From: Pseudomonadota bacterium
GTDB taxonomy: Bacteria > Pseudomonadota > Gammaproteobacteria > Burkholderiales > Thiobacillaceae
Length of the DNA: 14,245 bases
Assembly (NCBI GenBank): GCA_021802595.1
Contig: JAJZRT010000024.1
Location: 1-14,245, forward strand
Direction: 5' to 3'
Both the position numbers and the translations under genes were made by a program. The first letter of the stretch is position 1, and every line of letters begins with the position of its first letter. Below are positions 8,247-14,245 of the stretch, in pieces. The notes beneath the pieces were generated by a model. The model saw nothing but the letters and a program-made list of their open reading frames with translations. It did no database searches and was not told the origin of the DNA.

Positions 8247-10523
8247 ATGACGTTGTCCGGAAAACCGCTCTCCCTTGCCCTCCCGCTTGCCCTGTCGGCG
8301 CCGTGGTACCCCGCCGTCGCGCAGGACACGTTACCGGCAACGCGCCCGGATACGCCCCTCATGACCGTGGTCGTCGTGGGGTCGGGCCCGGCGGACGTCG
8401 ACCCCGGCAGCCTGACGCTCGACGCCGCCGAACTGCAGCCCATGCGCCCGGCCACCAGCGATACGGCCGCCCTGCTCAAGGACCTGCCCGGACTCAGCGC
8501 CTACGGTGCCGGCGGGGTGTCCAGCCTGCCGGCGATCCACGGCCTCGCCGACGATCGCCTGCGAACGAAGGTCGACGGCATGGATCTGATCGCCTCCTGC
8601 CCGAACCACATGAACCCGGCGCTTTCCACCATCGATCCCACCCGGGTCGACCGCATCCGGGTTTACGCCGGCATCACGCCCGTCAGCGTCGGTGGCGACA
8701 GCATCGGCGGCACCGTCATCGTGGAATCGGCCAAGCCGCAATTTGCCGCCGCCGGCGAAGGTCGCCTGACCCAGGGCGAGGTCGGCGCCTTCTATCGCAG
8801 CAACGGCAACGCCATGGGCGCCAATGCCATGCTCAGCACGGCGAGCGAGACACTGAGCGTGCGCTATACCGGGTCGACCGCCCAGTCGGACAACTACAGG
8901 GCGGGCGACGCCTTCAGGACGACGACCGCGACCGGCCGCATCGGCCATACGCTGCCGCTCGACGAGGTCGGCTCCTCCGCCTACAAGTCGATCAACCAGG
9001 CGCTCGACTTTGCGCTGCGCAAAGGGAACCATCTGTTCGACCTGAAGCTCGGGCACCAGCACATCCCCTACGAGAATTTCCCGAACCAGCGCATGGACCT
9101 GACCGACAACACCAGCGATCAGGTCAACCTGGGCTATACCGGGCAGTACGCGTGGGGCGTCCTGAAGGCGCGCGTCTATCACGAGCGGACCGAACACGAA
9201 ATGGATTTCGGGGACGACAAGCGGTTCTGGTACGGCAGCGCCTCCAACGTACCGGTGCCGGGCACCCCGTGTTCGCCCATCTCGAGCGCCTGCGCGGCAG
9301 GCATGCCGATGTATACCGAGGGAAAAACCACCGGTGTGGCGGCCAGCGTCGAGGTTCCGCTGTCCCGGCGCGACACGCTGCGGGCCGGCGCCGAATACCA
9401 GGCCTATCGCCTGGACGACTGGTGGACGCCTTCGGGCGCCAGCATGTGGCCCGGCACCTTCTGGAACATCAACCATGGCCAGCGCGACCGTGCCGCCCTG
9501 TTCGGGGAGTGGGAATCGAACATCAGCCCGCAGTGGACGAGCCTGCTGGGCCTGCGCCACGAGACGGTCATGATGGATACCGGCGATGTGCGCGGCTACA
9601 ACACGGCCCCCGCGGCCACGGGAAACCAGTACGCCGACATGACCGCCTTCAACGCCCTCGATCGCGCCAGGACCGACCGCAACTGGGATCTGACCGCGCT
9701 GGCACGCTATGTCCCGGACGCCACCCAGACCTACGAAATGGGCATCGCCCGCAAGACCCGTTCGCCCAACCTGTACGAGCGCTACACCTGGTCGACCTGG
9801 TCGATGGCCGCGGTCATGAACAATTTCGTCGGCGACGGCAACGGCTATGTGGGCAACCCCAATCTCAAGCCGGAGGTGGCGCACACGCTGGGCTTCGCCG
9901 CCGACTGGCACGATGCCGGCCAGAAAACCTGGGGCGTGCGCGTGGCGCCGTACGCCACGCATGTCCGCGACTACATCGACGCCACCTGCAATACCGCCAG
10001 CTGCCCCGATGGGCAATTCAACGTGCTCAGGTACGTCAACCAGTCGGCCCGCCTGGTTGGCGTCGACCTCTCCGGCCATGTCCTGGCCGCGCGCACGCCG
10101 GCGTATGGCGATTTCATCGTGAGCGGCATCGTGAATTACGTCCGCGGCGAGAACCGGGATACCGGCGACAACCTGTACAACATCATGCCGCTGAACGCGA
10201 AACTGGCCCTGACGCAAAAACGCGGGCGCCTGACCAATACGCTGGAAACACAGTTCGTCGCGGCGAAGACCCGGCTCTCGGATGTCCGCAACGAGATCGG
10301 AACCTCGGGCTACGGCCTCGTCAATCTGCGCAGCAGCTACGCGTGGAAACAGGTCCGCCTCGACGTCGGCATCGACAACCTGCTCGACCGCGGCTATGCG
10401 CTGCCGCTGGGCGGCGCCTATGTCGGCCAGGGCACGACGATGTCGATCAACGGCATCCCCTGGGGAATCGCCGTCCCCGGCCCCGGCCGCTCGCTCCATG
10501 CCGGCATAAGCTATCGATTCTAG
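8247..10523 (+). CDS. oprC: TonB-dependent copper receptor (OprC/NosA family)
   Basis: This 758-residue outer-membrane receptor has a signal peptide (about residues 1-25, ending AVAQ), a possible TonB box around TVVVVG, a plug domain (DLPGLSAYG, IHGLADDRLRTKVDGM, GGDSIGGTVIVES) and a 22-strand-type barrel ending in SYRF. The copper ligands described for Pseudomonas OprC, a CxxxM plus an HxM motif, are both present: C118 and M122 in SCPNHMNP, and H317 and M319 in EHEMDF. NosA of denitrifiers, needed to load N2O reductase, is the same family. The plug motif LASCPNHMNP-like segment makes this a copper rather than iron receptor. The ATG follows a modest GAGAAG site. It is transcribed divergently from the barrel/PCuAC operon and ends at its own terminator, so it is probably a single-gene transcript sharing regulation with that operon. 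Confidence 0.93.
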   Translation: MTLSGKPLSLALPLALSAPWYPAVAQDTLPATRPDTPLMTVVVVGSGPADVDPGSLTLDAAELQPMRPATSDTAALLKDLPGLSAYGAGGVSSLPAIHGLADDRLRTKVDGMDLIASCPNHMNPALSTIDPTRVDRIRVYAGITPVSVGGDSIGGTVIVESAKPQFAAAGEGRLTQGEVGAFYRSNGNAMGANAMLSTASETLSVRYTGSTAQSDNYRAGDAFRTTTATGRIGHTLPLDEVGSSAYKSINQALDFALRKGNHLFDLKLGHQHIPYENFPNQRMDLTDNTSDQVNLGYTGQYAWGVLKARVYHERTEHEMDFGDDKRFWYGSASNVPVPGTPCSPISSACAAGMPMYTEGKTTGVAASVEVPLSRRDTLRAGAEYQAYRLDDWWTPSGASMWPGTFWNINHGQRDRAALFGEWESNISPQWTSLLGLRHETVMMDTGDVRGYNTAPAATGNQYADMTAFNALDRARTDRNWDLTALARYVPDATQTYEMGIARKTRSPNLYERYTWSTWSMAAVMNNFVGDGNGYVGNPNLKPEVAHTLGFAADWHDAGQKTWGVRVAPYATHVRDYIDATCNTASCPDGQFNVLRYVNQSARLVGVDLSGHVLAARTPAYGDFIVSGIVNYVRGENRDTGDNLYNIMPLNAKLALTQKRGRLTNTLETQFVAAKTRLSDVRNEIGTSGYGLVNLRSSYAWKQVRLDVGIDNLLDRGYALPLGGAYVGQGTTMSINGIPWGIAVPGPGRSLHAGISYRF

Positions 10524-10546
10524 GCAGTGCGGCTGCCCCCGAAGCC

Positions 10547-10573
10547 AGGCCCCGTGTGCACCGGGGCCTTTTT
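10547..10573 (+). terminator. Rho-independent terminator of the copper receptor gene
   Basis: AGGCCCCG, a 7-base loop (TGTGCAC) and CGGGGCCT form a perfect 8-bp stem followed by TTTT, starting 24 bases after the TAG of the receptor gene. It marks the left limit of the foreign-looking DNA that follows. Confidence 0.9.
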
Positions 10574-10603
10574 CATTCTGTCGCCTTCGGCTTCGTCGGC
10601 GAC

Positions 10604-11059
10604 GGCCCAAAAGATATCTACAGCACTTTGCTGGGTGAGGACCTTCAGTATTCCTCTCCGGCTGCCTCTTTCGGCTCCGATGGACAGAAGATCCGCACCC
10701 CGGAGCGGATCATTGATGGCCGGGTGAACAAGTGGAAGAGCAAACTCCTCGACCTGACCCTGAGGAACCGGCTGCTCAACTTCAAGCAGACCCACGCAAA
10801 CGTCAAACTGATTTGCCCGGATCCTCACGAGCTTGAGGATATGCTGTCTGACGGAAAGGAATTCAAGATTAAGGTGGCCCCCCAGGTCATGGCGGGCAAT
10901 GACCCGAGAAGCGGTGAGGTCTACACCGAGCGGACCGGCCGGAAGGCCATTGCCGACTTCGCCCTGGATGCCCTGCGCAAACGGGAACTGGTGGTGGATT
11001 TACCGGAAGAGAAGCTGGACGGTAGGCTCGCCTTGCCAACAATAAGGCCGACGACTTGA
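10604..11059 (+). pseudogene. DUF4011 helicase-type protein, internal fragment
   Basis: An in-frame stretch contains VNKWKSKLLDLTLRNRLLNF, the hallmark opening of DUF4011, found at the N-terminal side of very large superfamily-1-like helicase/nuclease proteins (often 1500-2000 residues) common in defence islands. Similarity continues through CPDPHELEDMLSDGKEFKI and ends at [10 protein letters not shown] near 11030; then the reading becomes unlike the family and stops at TGA 11057. No credible start or ribosome site precedes it, so both ends are missing. The left boundary is approximate: the frame is open further left, but that part is the terminator and the antiframe of earlier genes. GC in the lines I counted is 52-57 percent, against about 73 percent in the adjacent receptor gene, which fits acquired DNA. 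It cannot be functional as a helicase. The family call is from memory of the motif. Confidence 0.7.
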
Positions 11060-11145
11060 CCGTGAAGAAGCTGACCAGGGGTAACCCCACAATGGCCGCA
11101 AAGTTCGCAGATCTTAAAAATGCTGGTTCTACTGATGCAGGATGA
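11026..11145 (+). pseudogene. Unassigned coding remnant, C-terminal fragment
   Basis: In the frame one base out of step with the DUF4011 fragment, an open stretch begins after a TAG at 11023 and reads [20 protein letters not shown], then [18 protein letters not shown], ending at TGA 11143. The composition (balanced charged and hydrophobic residues, no runs) looks protein-like rather than antiframe, and the line at 11101-11160 is only about 42 percent GC. I do not recognise the family. It is probably the C-terminal end of a gene whose remainder was lost at the junction near 11030, either the same DUF4011 protein or a former neighbour. A spurious frame cannot be excluded. Confidence 0.35.
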
Positions 11146-11389
11146 GTAAGGCTTGAGAACTGATCTTCGGTAACGAGATGCCGCTAAGGTCAGCAGACTG
11201 CCTCATTGCGGCCATCCAGCATGAGGCTCCCGAACGGCCGCAAAGGCCGATGACTTGCCAACCATGCCAGCTCAGCCGCAGGCAGCTTGCTAAGGCACAC
11301 CGGCCGTCTGGGAACGCATGGTTTCGGCTCACTCAGTGACCGCAGTTGGCCGGTTGCCGCCGCCTCAGATTCAACATTGAATTCCAAAC
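11146..11389. other. Gene-free scar with a structured repeat
   Basis: No convincing gene lies here on either strand. The only frames are short, and the minus-strand ones have no ribosome site or family resemblance. One clear structure is present: TTGCGGCC (11206-11213) and GGCCGCAA (11236-11243), perfect 8-bp arms around a 22-base loop. The stretch resembles degenerate interspersed repeat DNA left beside the DUF4011 fragment, but I cannot name the element. Confidence 0.4.
11206..11243. repeat. Inverted repeat, 8-bp arms with 22-base loop
   Basis: TTGCGGCC and GGCCGCAA are exact reverse complements. There is no T-run after either arm, so it is not a terminator. It may be the core hairpin of an interspersed element. 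Confidence 0.55.
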
Positions 11390-11393
11390 ACCC

Positions 11394-11419
11394 AAAAAAA
11401 TCCCGCCGGTCAGGCGGGA
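11394..11419 (-). terminator. Orphan Rho-independent terminator on the minus strand
   Basis: On the minus strand TCCCGCC, a 5-base loop (TGACC) and GGCGGGA form a 7-bp stem followed by seven T. An outer pair ACCCAA/TTGGGT (11390-11395 and 11425-11430) can extend it. It points leftward, but the nearest gene to its right, regB, reads rightward, so it has no protein gene to serve. It may end a small RNA, or be left from a lost gene. On the plus strand there is no T-run, so it would act there only as a leader hairpin. Confidence 0.7.
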
Positions 11420-11448
11420 AAATATTGGGTATGCGCGGTCAGGCGCCA
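11394..11448 (-). ncRNA. Candidate small RNA ending at the orphan terminator
   Basis: A weak minus-strand promoter can be drawn as TTGTGT (11481-11476), a 15-base spacer and TTTAAG (11460-11455), predicting a transcript of about 55 bases from near 11448 to the terminator. It would contain TATTGG and CCAATA segments able to pair, and CGCCTGACCG occurs twice, once before and once within the terminator hairpin. The spacer is short and the promoter poor, so this is a hypothesis. Confidence 0.25.
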
Positions 11449-11529
11449 ATACACCTTAAACGGGACTGGCCCAGCACACAATTGGACAAATTGCCGCAGC
11501 CCGCAGCGCCCGGCGGTGCGGGCATTACA

Positions 11530-12801
11530 ATGGCGGCCATGTCGTCCGCGACCGCCTCCACCCTGCTGTCCACCCTGCCCGCCCGCGCCCTGCTGGGACG
11601 TTTGCTGGCGGTACGCGTGTCGCTGATCGCCGGCTGGGCTGCAGGCATCGCCTGGCTCGACCGGGGTCTCCATATCCCGATGCCGCTGCTGCCCATGAGC
11701 ACGGTGCTGCTGCTCATGGGACTGTTCTCGCTCGCCACGGCATGGCGGCTGCGGCTGGATGTGCCCGCCACCCAGATGGAGTTTCTGGCGCACCTGCTGG
11801 CCGATCTGACGGCGTTCGCGGTGCTGGTGTTCTTCAGCGGCGGCGTGACCAATCCCTTCGTCTCGCTGATGCTGATGCCGGTCGTCATCGCTGCGATCAG
11901 CCTGCGCCCGCGCTGGGTCTGGCTGCTGGCGGCGGTGGCCGGGGCCTTCTATGGCCTGCTGCTGCTCTATTACCGGCCGCTGGCGGTGGCCGACCCGGCC
12001 GCCGCCACCGCCATGCACCTGGGCGGCATGTGGTTCAACTTCCTCGTCAGCGCCGGGCTGATCGCGTTTTTCGTCACCCGCATGCACGCCGCCCTGCGCG
12101 CGCGCGACCAGGAGCTGGCCGACCTGCGCGAAAAGCAGCTGCGCGACGAACGGATCGTCGCGCTCGGCACCCAGGCGGCGCTGGCGGCACATGAGCTTGC
12201 CACGCCGCTTGCCACCATCCAGACCACCGCGCACGAACTCGCCCGCGAATTCGCCAACGATCCCGACATCGGCGCCGACTGCCATCTGCTCGAAAAACAG
12301 GCCCAGGCCTGCAAGGCCATCCTCACCCGGCTGGCCGCCCGCGCCCGCGACAGCGCGCCCGCCGCGCAGCCGCTCGACGCCTGGCTGAATTCGCTGATCG
12401 AGCGCTGGCAGGTGCTGCGCCCCAATGCGCAGATCCGGCCCAGGCTGGCGCACGACCGGCGCGACTTCACCCCGCCCGACGGCCTGGAACAGGCGATCCT
12501 GAACGTGCTGAACAACGCGGCCGACGCCTCGCCCGACGCCGTCGAGTTCGAAGCTTCGAGCAGTCCCGAGGCGCTGGCGATCGAGATTGCGGATCGTGGC
12601 CCCGGCTTTTCTGCCGAACAGAAGGCGCAGGCGGGACGCGTGCTGTTCAGCGACAAGCCGGGGCGCGGCTGGGGCGTGGGCCTGGCGCTCACCCACGCCA
12701 CCCTGGAGCGGCTGGGCGGCAGCCTCGCCCTGACCGAACGCGAAGGCGGCGGCACCCGCGTGCGCATCACCCTGCCCTGGAAACCCTCTGCATGGAAATG
12801 A
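11530..12801 (+). CDS. regB: Redox-sensing sensor histidine kinase RegB/PrrB type
   Basis: This 423-residue inner-membrane kinase has about six hydrophobic segments in residues 20-190, then a dimerisation/phosphoacceptor domain and an ATPase domain. It carries the RegB quinone-binding heptapeptide GGxxNPF as GGVTNPF (residues 104-110). The H-box is ALAAHELATPLATI with H221. C261 lies exactly 40 residues after it, the same spacing as the redox-active cysteine and phospho-histidine of Rhodobacter RegB (H225/C265); C251 is extra. N-box (NVLNNAADASPD), G1 (ADRGPGF) and G2 (GRGWGVGLAL) are intact. I start at ATG 11530; the ATG at 11539 is an alternative, and the frame further upstream crosses the terminator region. 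It is co-transcribed with regA. In relatives it controls respiration, nitrogen and carbon genes according to quinone redox state. Confidence 0.92.
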   Translation: MAAMSSATASTLLSTLPARALLGRLLAVRVSLIAGWAAGIAWLDRGLHIPMPLLPMSTVLLLMGLFSLATAWRLRLDVPATQMEFLAHLLADLTAFAVLVFFSGGVTNPFVSLMLMPVVIAAISLRPRWVWLLAAVAGAFYGLLLLYYRPLAVADPAAATAMHLGGMWFNFLVSAGLIAFFVTRMHAALRARDQELADLREKQLRDERIVALGTQAALAAHELATPLATIQTTAHELAREFANDPDIGADCHLLEKQAQACKAILTRLAARARDSAPAAQPLDAWLNSLIERWQVLRPNAQIRPRLAHDRRDFTPPDGLEQAILNVLNNAADASPDAVEFEASSSPEALAIEIADRGPGFSAEQKAQAGRVLFSDKPGRGWGVGLALTHATLERLGGSLALTEREGGGTRVRITLPWKPSAWK

Positions 12802-13325
12802 AACTGCTGATCGTCGAGGACGATGCCGATTTTGCCGCTGCGCTGGCGCGCGCCATGAACCGGCGCGGCGTGGAGGTGGCACTCGCTCACGACGCGGATG
12901 AGGCGCGGACGGTGGCGGAGCGCTTCGTTCCCAGCCACGCGGTCGTCGACCTCAAGTTGCCGGGCGAGTCGGGCCTGAGGGTGGTCGAGCAGTTGGCGGC
13001 ACGCTCACCCGCACCCGCCATCGTCGTGCTCACCGGCTATGCCAGCATCGCCACCGCGGTCGAAGCGGTGCGCCTGGGCGCGCGGCACTACCTGGCCAAG
13101 CCCGCGAACGCCGACGAGATCCTCGCCGCGCTCTTGCGCGACCAGCCCGACGCCGCCATGGAAGTCAGCCCCGAGCCCCTGTCCGTGGCACGGCTGGAAT
13201 GGGAACACATCCAGAAAGTCCTGAACGAGCACGACGGCAACATCTCGGCCACCGCGCGCGCATTGAAGATGCACCGCCGTACCCTGCAACGGAAACTCGA
13301 CAAGAACCCGCCGAAAGCAGGCTAG
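12792..13325 (+). CDS. regA: Response regulator RegA/PrrA type, REC plus Fis-like HTH
   Basis: The 177-residue regulator has a receiver domain with acidic pocket D10-D11, phospho-acceptor D53 (AVVDLKLPGESG), T81 and K103 (YLAKP), followed by a short proline-containing linker and a Fis-type helix-turn-helix (HDGNISATARALKMHRRTLQRKL). This C-terminal sequence is nearly invariant in RegA/PrrA/ActR proteins and binds DNA. ATG 12792 overlaps the regB end by 10 bases; the second ATG at 12798 forms an ATGA overlap with the regB stop and is equally possible. Either way translation is coupled to regB and the kinase is its partner. The TAG stop lies inside the left arm of the long palindrome that starts at 13321. 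Confidence 0.95.
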   Translation: MEMKLLIVEDDADFAAALARAMNRRGVEVALAHDADEARTVAERFVPSHAVVDLKLPGESGLRVVEQLAARSPAPAIVVLTGYASIATAVEAVRLGARHYLAKPANADEILAALLRDQPDAAMEVSPEPLSVARLEWEHIQKVLNEHDGNISATARALKMHRRTLQRKLDKNPPKAG

Positions 13326-13354
13326 GGAAGCGCTGAACAGGTTGATTCCGCTCA

Positions 13355-13380
13355 TGGTTCGACAGGCTCACCACGAACGG
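13355..13380 (-). repeat. REP-type hairpin repeat, copy 1
   Basis: On the minus strand it reads CCGTTCGTGGTGAGCCTGTC followed by GAACCA. It forms the loop region of the long palindrome. Its short stem pairs TGG with CCA. The unit is a widespread interspersed repeat of proteobacteria, recognised from memory. Confidence 0.8.
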
Positions 13381-13393
13381 AATCAACAAGTTG

Positions 13394-13420
13394 CCGTTCG
13401 TCCTGAGCTTGTCGAAGGAC
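13394..13420 (+). repeat. REP-type hairpin repeat, copy 2
   Basis: It reads CCGTTCGTCCTGAGCTTGTC followed by GAAGGAC. It matches copy 1 except for paired changes in the stem (GG/CC to CC/GG) and one loop base. It sits inside the right arm of the palindrome, as an insertion. Confidence 0.8.
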
Positions 13421-13442
13421 CTGTTCAGCGCTTCCCTAGCGG

Positions 13443-13469
13443 CCGTTCGTCCTGAGCCTGTCGAAGGAC
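13443..13469 (+). repeat. REP-type hairpin repeat, copy 3
   Basis: It reads CCGTTCGTCCTGAGCCTGTC followed by GAAGGAC and differs from copy 2 by one base. It lies just outside the palindrome, 10 bases from the uppP stop codon, so it would be in the 3' end of the uppP transcript. Confidence 0.8.
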
Positions 13470-13479
13470 CCGCTCAGTC

Positions 13480-14245
13480 CTAGTGGCCGCTACCCCAGTC
13501 CACCCACCCGGTATACGCCGACAGCAGCACCAGCACGCCGAACACGATGCGGTACCAGGCGAACACGGTGAAATCGTGGCGGCTGATGAAGCGGATCAGG
13601 CCGCGCACCGCCAGCAGTGAACAGATGAACGAGGCGACGCCGCCCACGGCGAACATGCCGATATCATTTGCGCTGAAAAGCTGCCAGTTCTTGTAGACGT
13701 CGTAAAAGGTCGCGGCGAACATGGTCGGGATCGCGAGGAAGAACGAGAACTCCGCCGCCGCCTTGCGCGACAGGCCGAAGAACAGCCCGCCGATGATGGT
13801 CGCGCCGGAGCGCGAGGTGCCGGGGATCATCGCCAGCGCCTGCGCGAAGCCCACTTTCAGCGCATCGGGCCAGGTCATGTCGTCGACCGTTTCCGCGCGG
13901 ATGACGTGCTTGCGGCGCTCCGCCCACAAAATGAGCACCCCGCCGATGATCAGTGCCGAGGCGACGACGATCGGATTGAACAGGTAGTGCTTGATCTGCT
14001 TGATGAACAGGAAGCCCAGGATCGCCGCGGGCAGGAAGGCCACGATCAGGTTGGTCGCCAGCCGCCGCGAGGCCGGCTCGGTCGTCACGTTGACCAGCGC
14101 GTGCCCGAGGCGCGCCCGGTACTCCCACACCACCGCCAGGATCGCAGCGAACTGGATCGCGATCTCGAACACCTTGCCCTTGTCGTCGTTGAAGTTGAGC
14201 AGCTGCCCGACCAGGATCAGATGCCCCGTGCTGGATACGGGCAGG
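13480..14245 (-). CDS. uppP: Undecaprenyl-diphosphate phosphatase (partial, N-terminus cut by window)
   Basis: This integral membrane enzyme dephosphorylates undecaprenyl diphosphate to recycle the carrier lipid of peptidoglycan and other envelope polymers, and its activity underlies bacitracin resistance. 254 residues are visible. The first conserved motif, [16 protein letters not shown], begins at the right edge, so perhaps the first 20 residues lie outside; the GTG near 14172 is an internal valine, not the start. The second motif [20 protein letters not shown] follows about 125 residues later. Multiple hydrophobic segments run to the C-terminus ([10 protein letters not shown]). It converges with regA across the REP/MITE region; no classical T-run terminator is visible, so the hairpin repeats may form the transcript ends. 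Confidence 0.96.
   Translation of the reverse strand, partial: LPVSSTGHLILVGQLLNFNDDKGKVFEIAIQFAAILAVVWEYRARLGHALVNVTTEPASRRLATNLIVAFLPAAILGFLFIKQIKHYLFNPIVVASALIIGGVLILWAERRKHVIRAETVDDMTWPDALKVGFAQALAMIPGTSRSGATIIGGLFFGLSRKAAAEFSFFLAIPTMFAATFYDVYKNWQLFSANDIGMFAVGGVASFICSLLAVRGLIRFISRHDFTVFAWYRIVFGVLVLLSAYTGWVDWGSGH

Larger units (their letters stand above)
13321..13440. repeat. MITE-like long palindrome interrupted by a REP copy
   Basis: The left arm 13321-13350 (starts GCTAGGGAAGCGCTGAACAG) is matched by a right arm in two blocks, 13378-13387 (CGGAATCAAC) and 13419-13440 (starting ACCTGTTC, ending CCCTAGC). The 13321-13342 arm pairs perfectly over 22 bp with 13419-13440. Removing about 32 bases (near 13388-13419) restores a perfect 30-bp inverted repeat around a 27-base loop. 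The removed piece and the loop each hold a copy of the same REP-type hairpin. Both ends carry CTAG. The element supplies the last base pairs and stop codon of regA. No transposase is in the window. Confidence 0.85.

Noticed and set aside
8331..10610. A 759-codon minus-strand frame opposite the copper receptor
   Set aside because: It is the antisense shadow of a high-GC gene; its translation shows no family motif, and the plus-strand gene has signal peptide, plug, barrel and ligand motifs.
7307..11059. A 1250-codon open frame on the plus strand
   Set aside because: It runs antisense through the barrel gene and out of frame through the copper receptor, with biased Arg/Pro/Gly-rich translation. 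Only its last part, from about 10604, resembles a real protein.
11206..11243. Integron attC site
   Set aside because: The arms are only 8 bp, the core R and L box sequences (GTTRRRY type) are not found, and no integrase is present.
11190..11387. A 65-codon minus-strand frame in the scar region
   Set aside because: It has no ribosome site, partners or known family, and its content looks like a translated repeat. The orphan terminator lies upstream of it, which would stop its transcription.
13321..13470. CRISPR array
   Set aside because: There are three related repeats, but they are in mixed orientation with unequal short gaps and the pairing pattern of REP units; no cas genes are seen.

Overview
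The window looks like chromosomal DNA of a high-GC betaproteobacterium. A Rhodocyclales-type organism (Azoarcus/Thauera/Zoogloea-like) is my inference from the RegA/RegB pair, the arginine-sensitive type of acetylglutamate kinase and the interspersed repeat family; no rRNA or other marker is present to prove it. Nearly all of the DNA is coding, except two repeat-rich gaps at about 10574-11529 and 13326-13479.

Layout. (1) 1-2568, minus strand: the end of an aryl-polyene (xanthomonadin-like) pigment operon, with a flavin-dependent halogenase-like oxidoreductase, a chorismatase of the XanB2/FkbO type that makes hydroxybenzoate starter units, a possible 24-residue ORF, and the start of a PlsC-like acyltransferase, all joined by stop/start overlaps. 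(2) 2657-5593, minus: a membrane CHASE-GAF-GGDEF-EAL cyclic-di-GMP protein. (3) 5679-6563, minus: argB. (4) 6602-10573: a copper acquisition locus. An outer-membrane barrel protein with a CX4C N-terminus and a PCuAC copper chaperone run leftward to a strong terminator; a TonB-dependent copper receptor of the OprC/NosA type runs rightward to its own terminator. The 184-bp divergent region between them carries two similar operator-like inverted repeats. (5) 10574-11529: lower-GC scar DNA with a both-ends-truncated DUF4011 helicase-type gene fragment, a second unassigned coding fragment, a structured repeat, and an orphan minus-strand terminator that may belong to a small RNA. (6) 11530-13325, plus: regB-regA, a quinone/redox-sensing two-component pair overlapping by 4-10 bases. 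(7) 13321-13469: a long palindromic MITE-like element split by a REP-type hairpin repeat, with three REP copies in all. (8) 13480-14245, minus: uppP, cut by the window end.

How it fits together. The copper genes form a plausible functional unit: receptor import across the outer membrane, then periplasmic Cu(I) handling for cuproenzymes such as cytochrome oxidase or N2O reductase. RegBA senses the redox state of the quinone pool and in relatives controls the same respiratory enzymes, so its proximity is suggestive but unproven. The pigment operon, c-di-GMP protein, argB and uppP are independent units.

I found no confident new multi-gene system. The best leads are the REP-within-palindrome insertion with compensatory stem changes, the coupled 24-codon ORF in the pigment operon, the twin operators of the copper locus, and the orphan terminator/possible sRNA upstream of regB.
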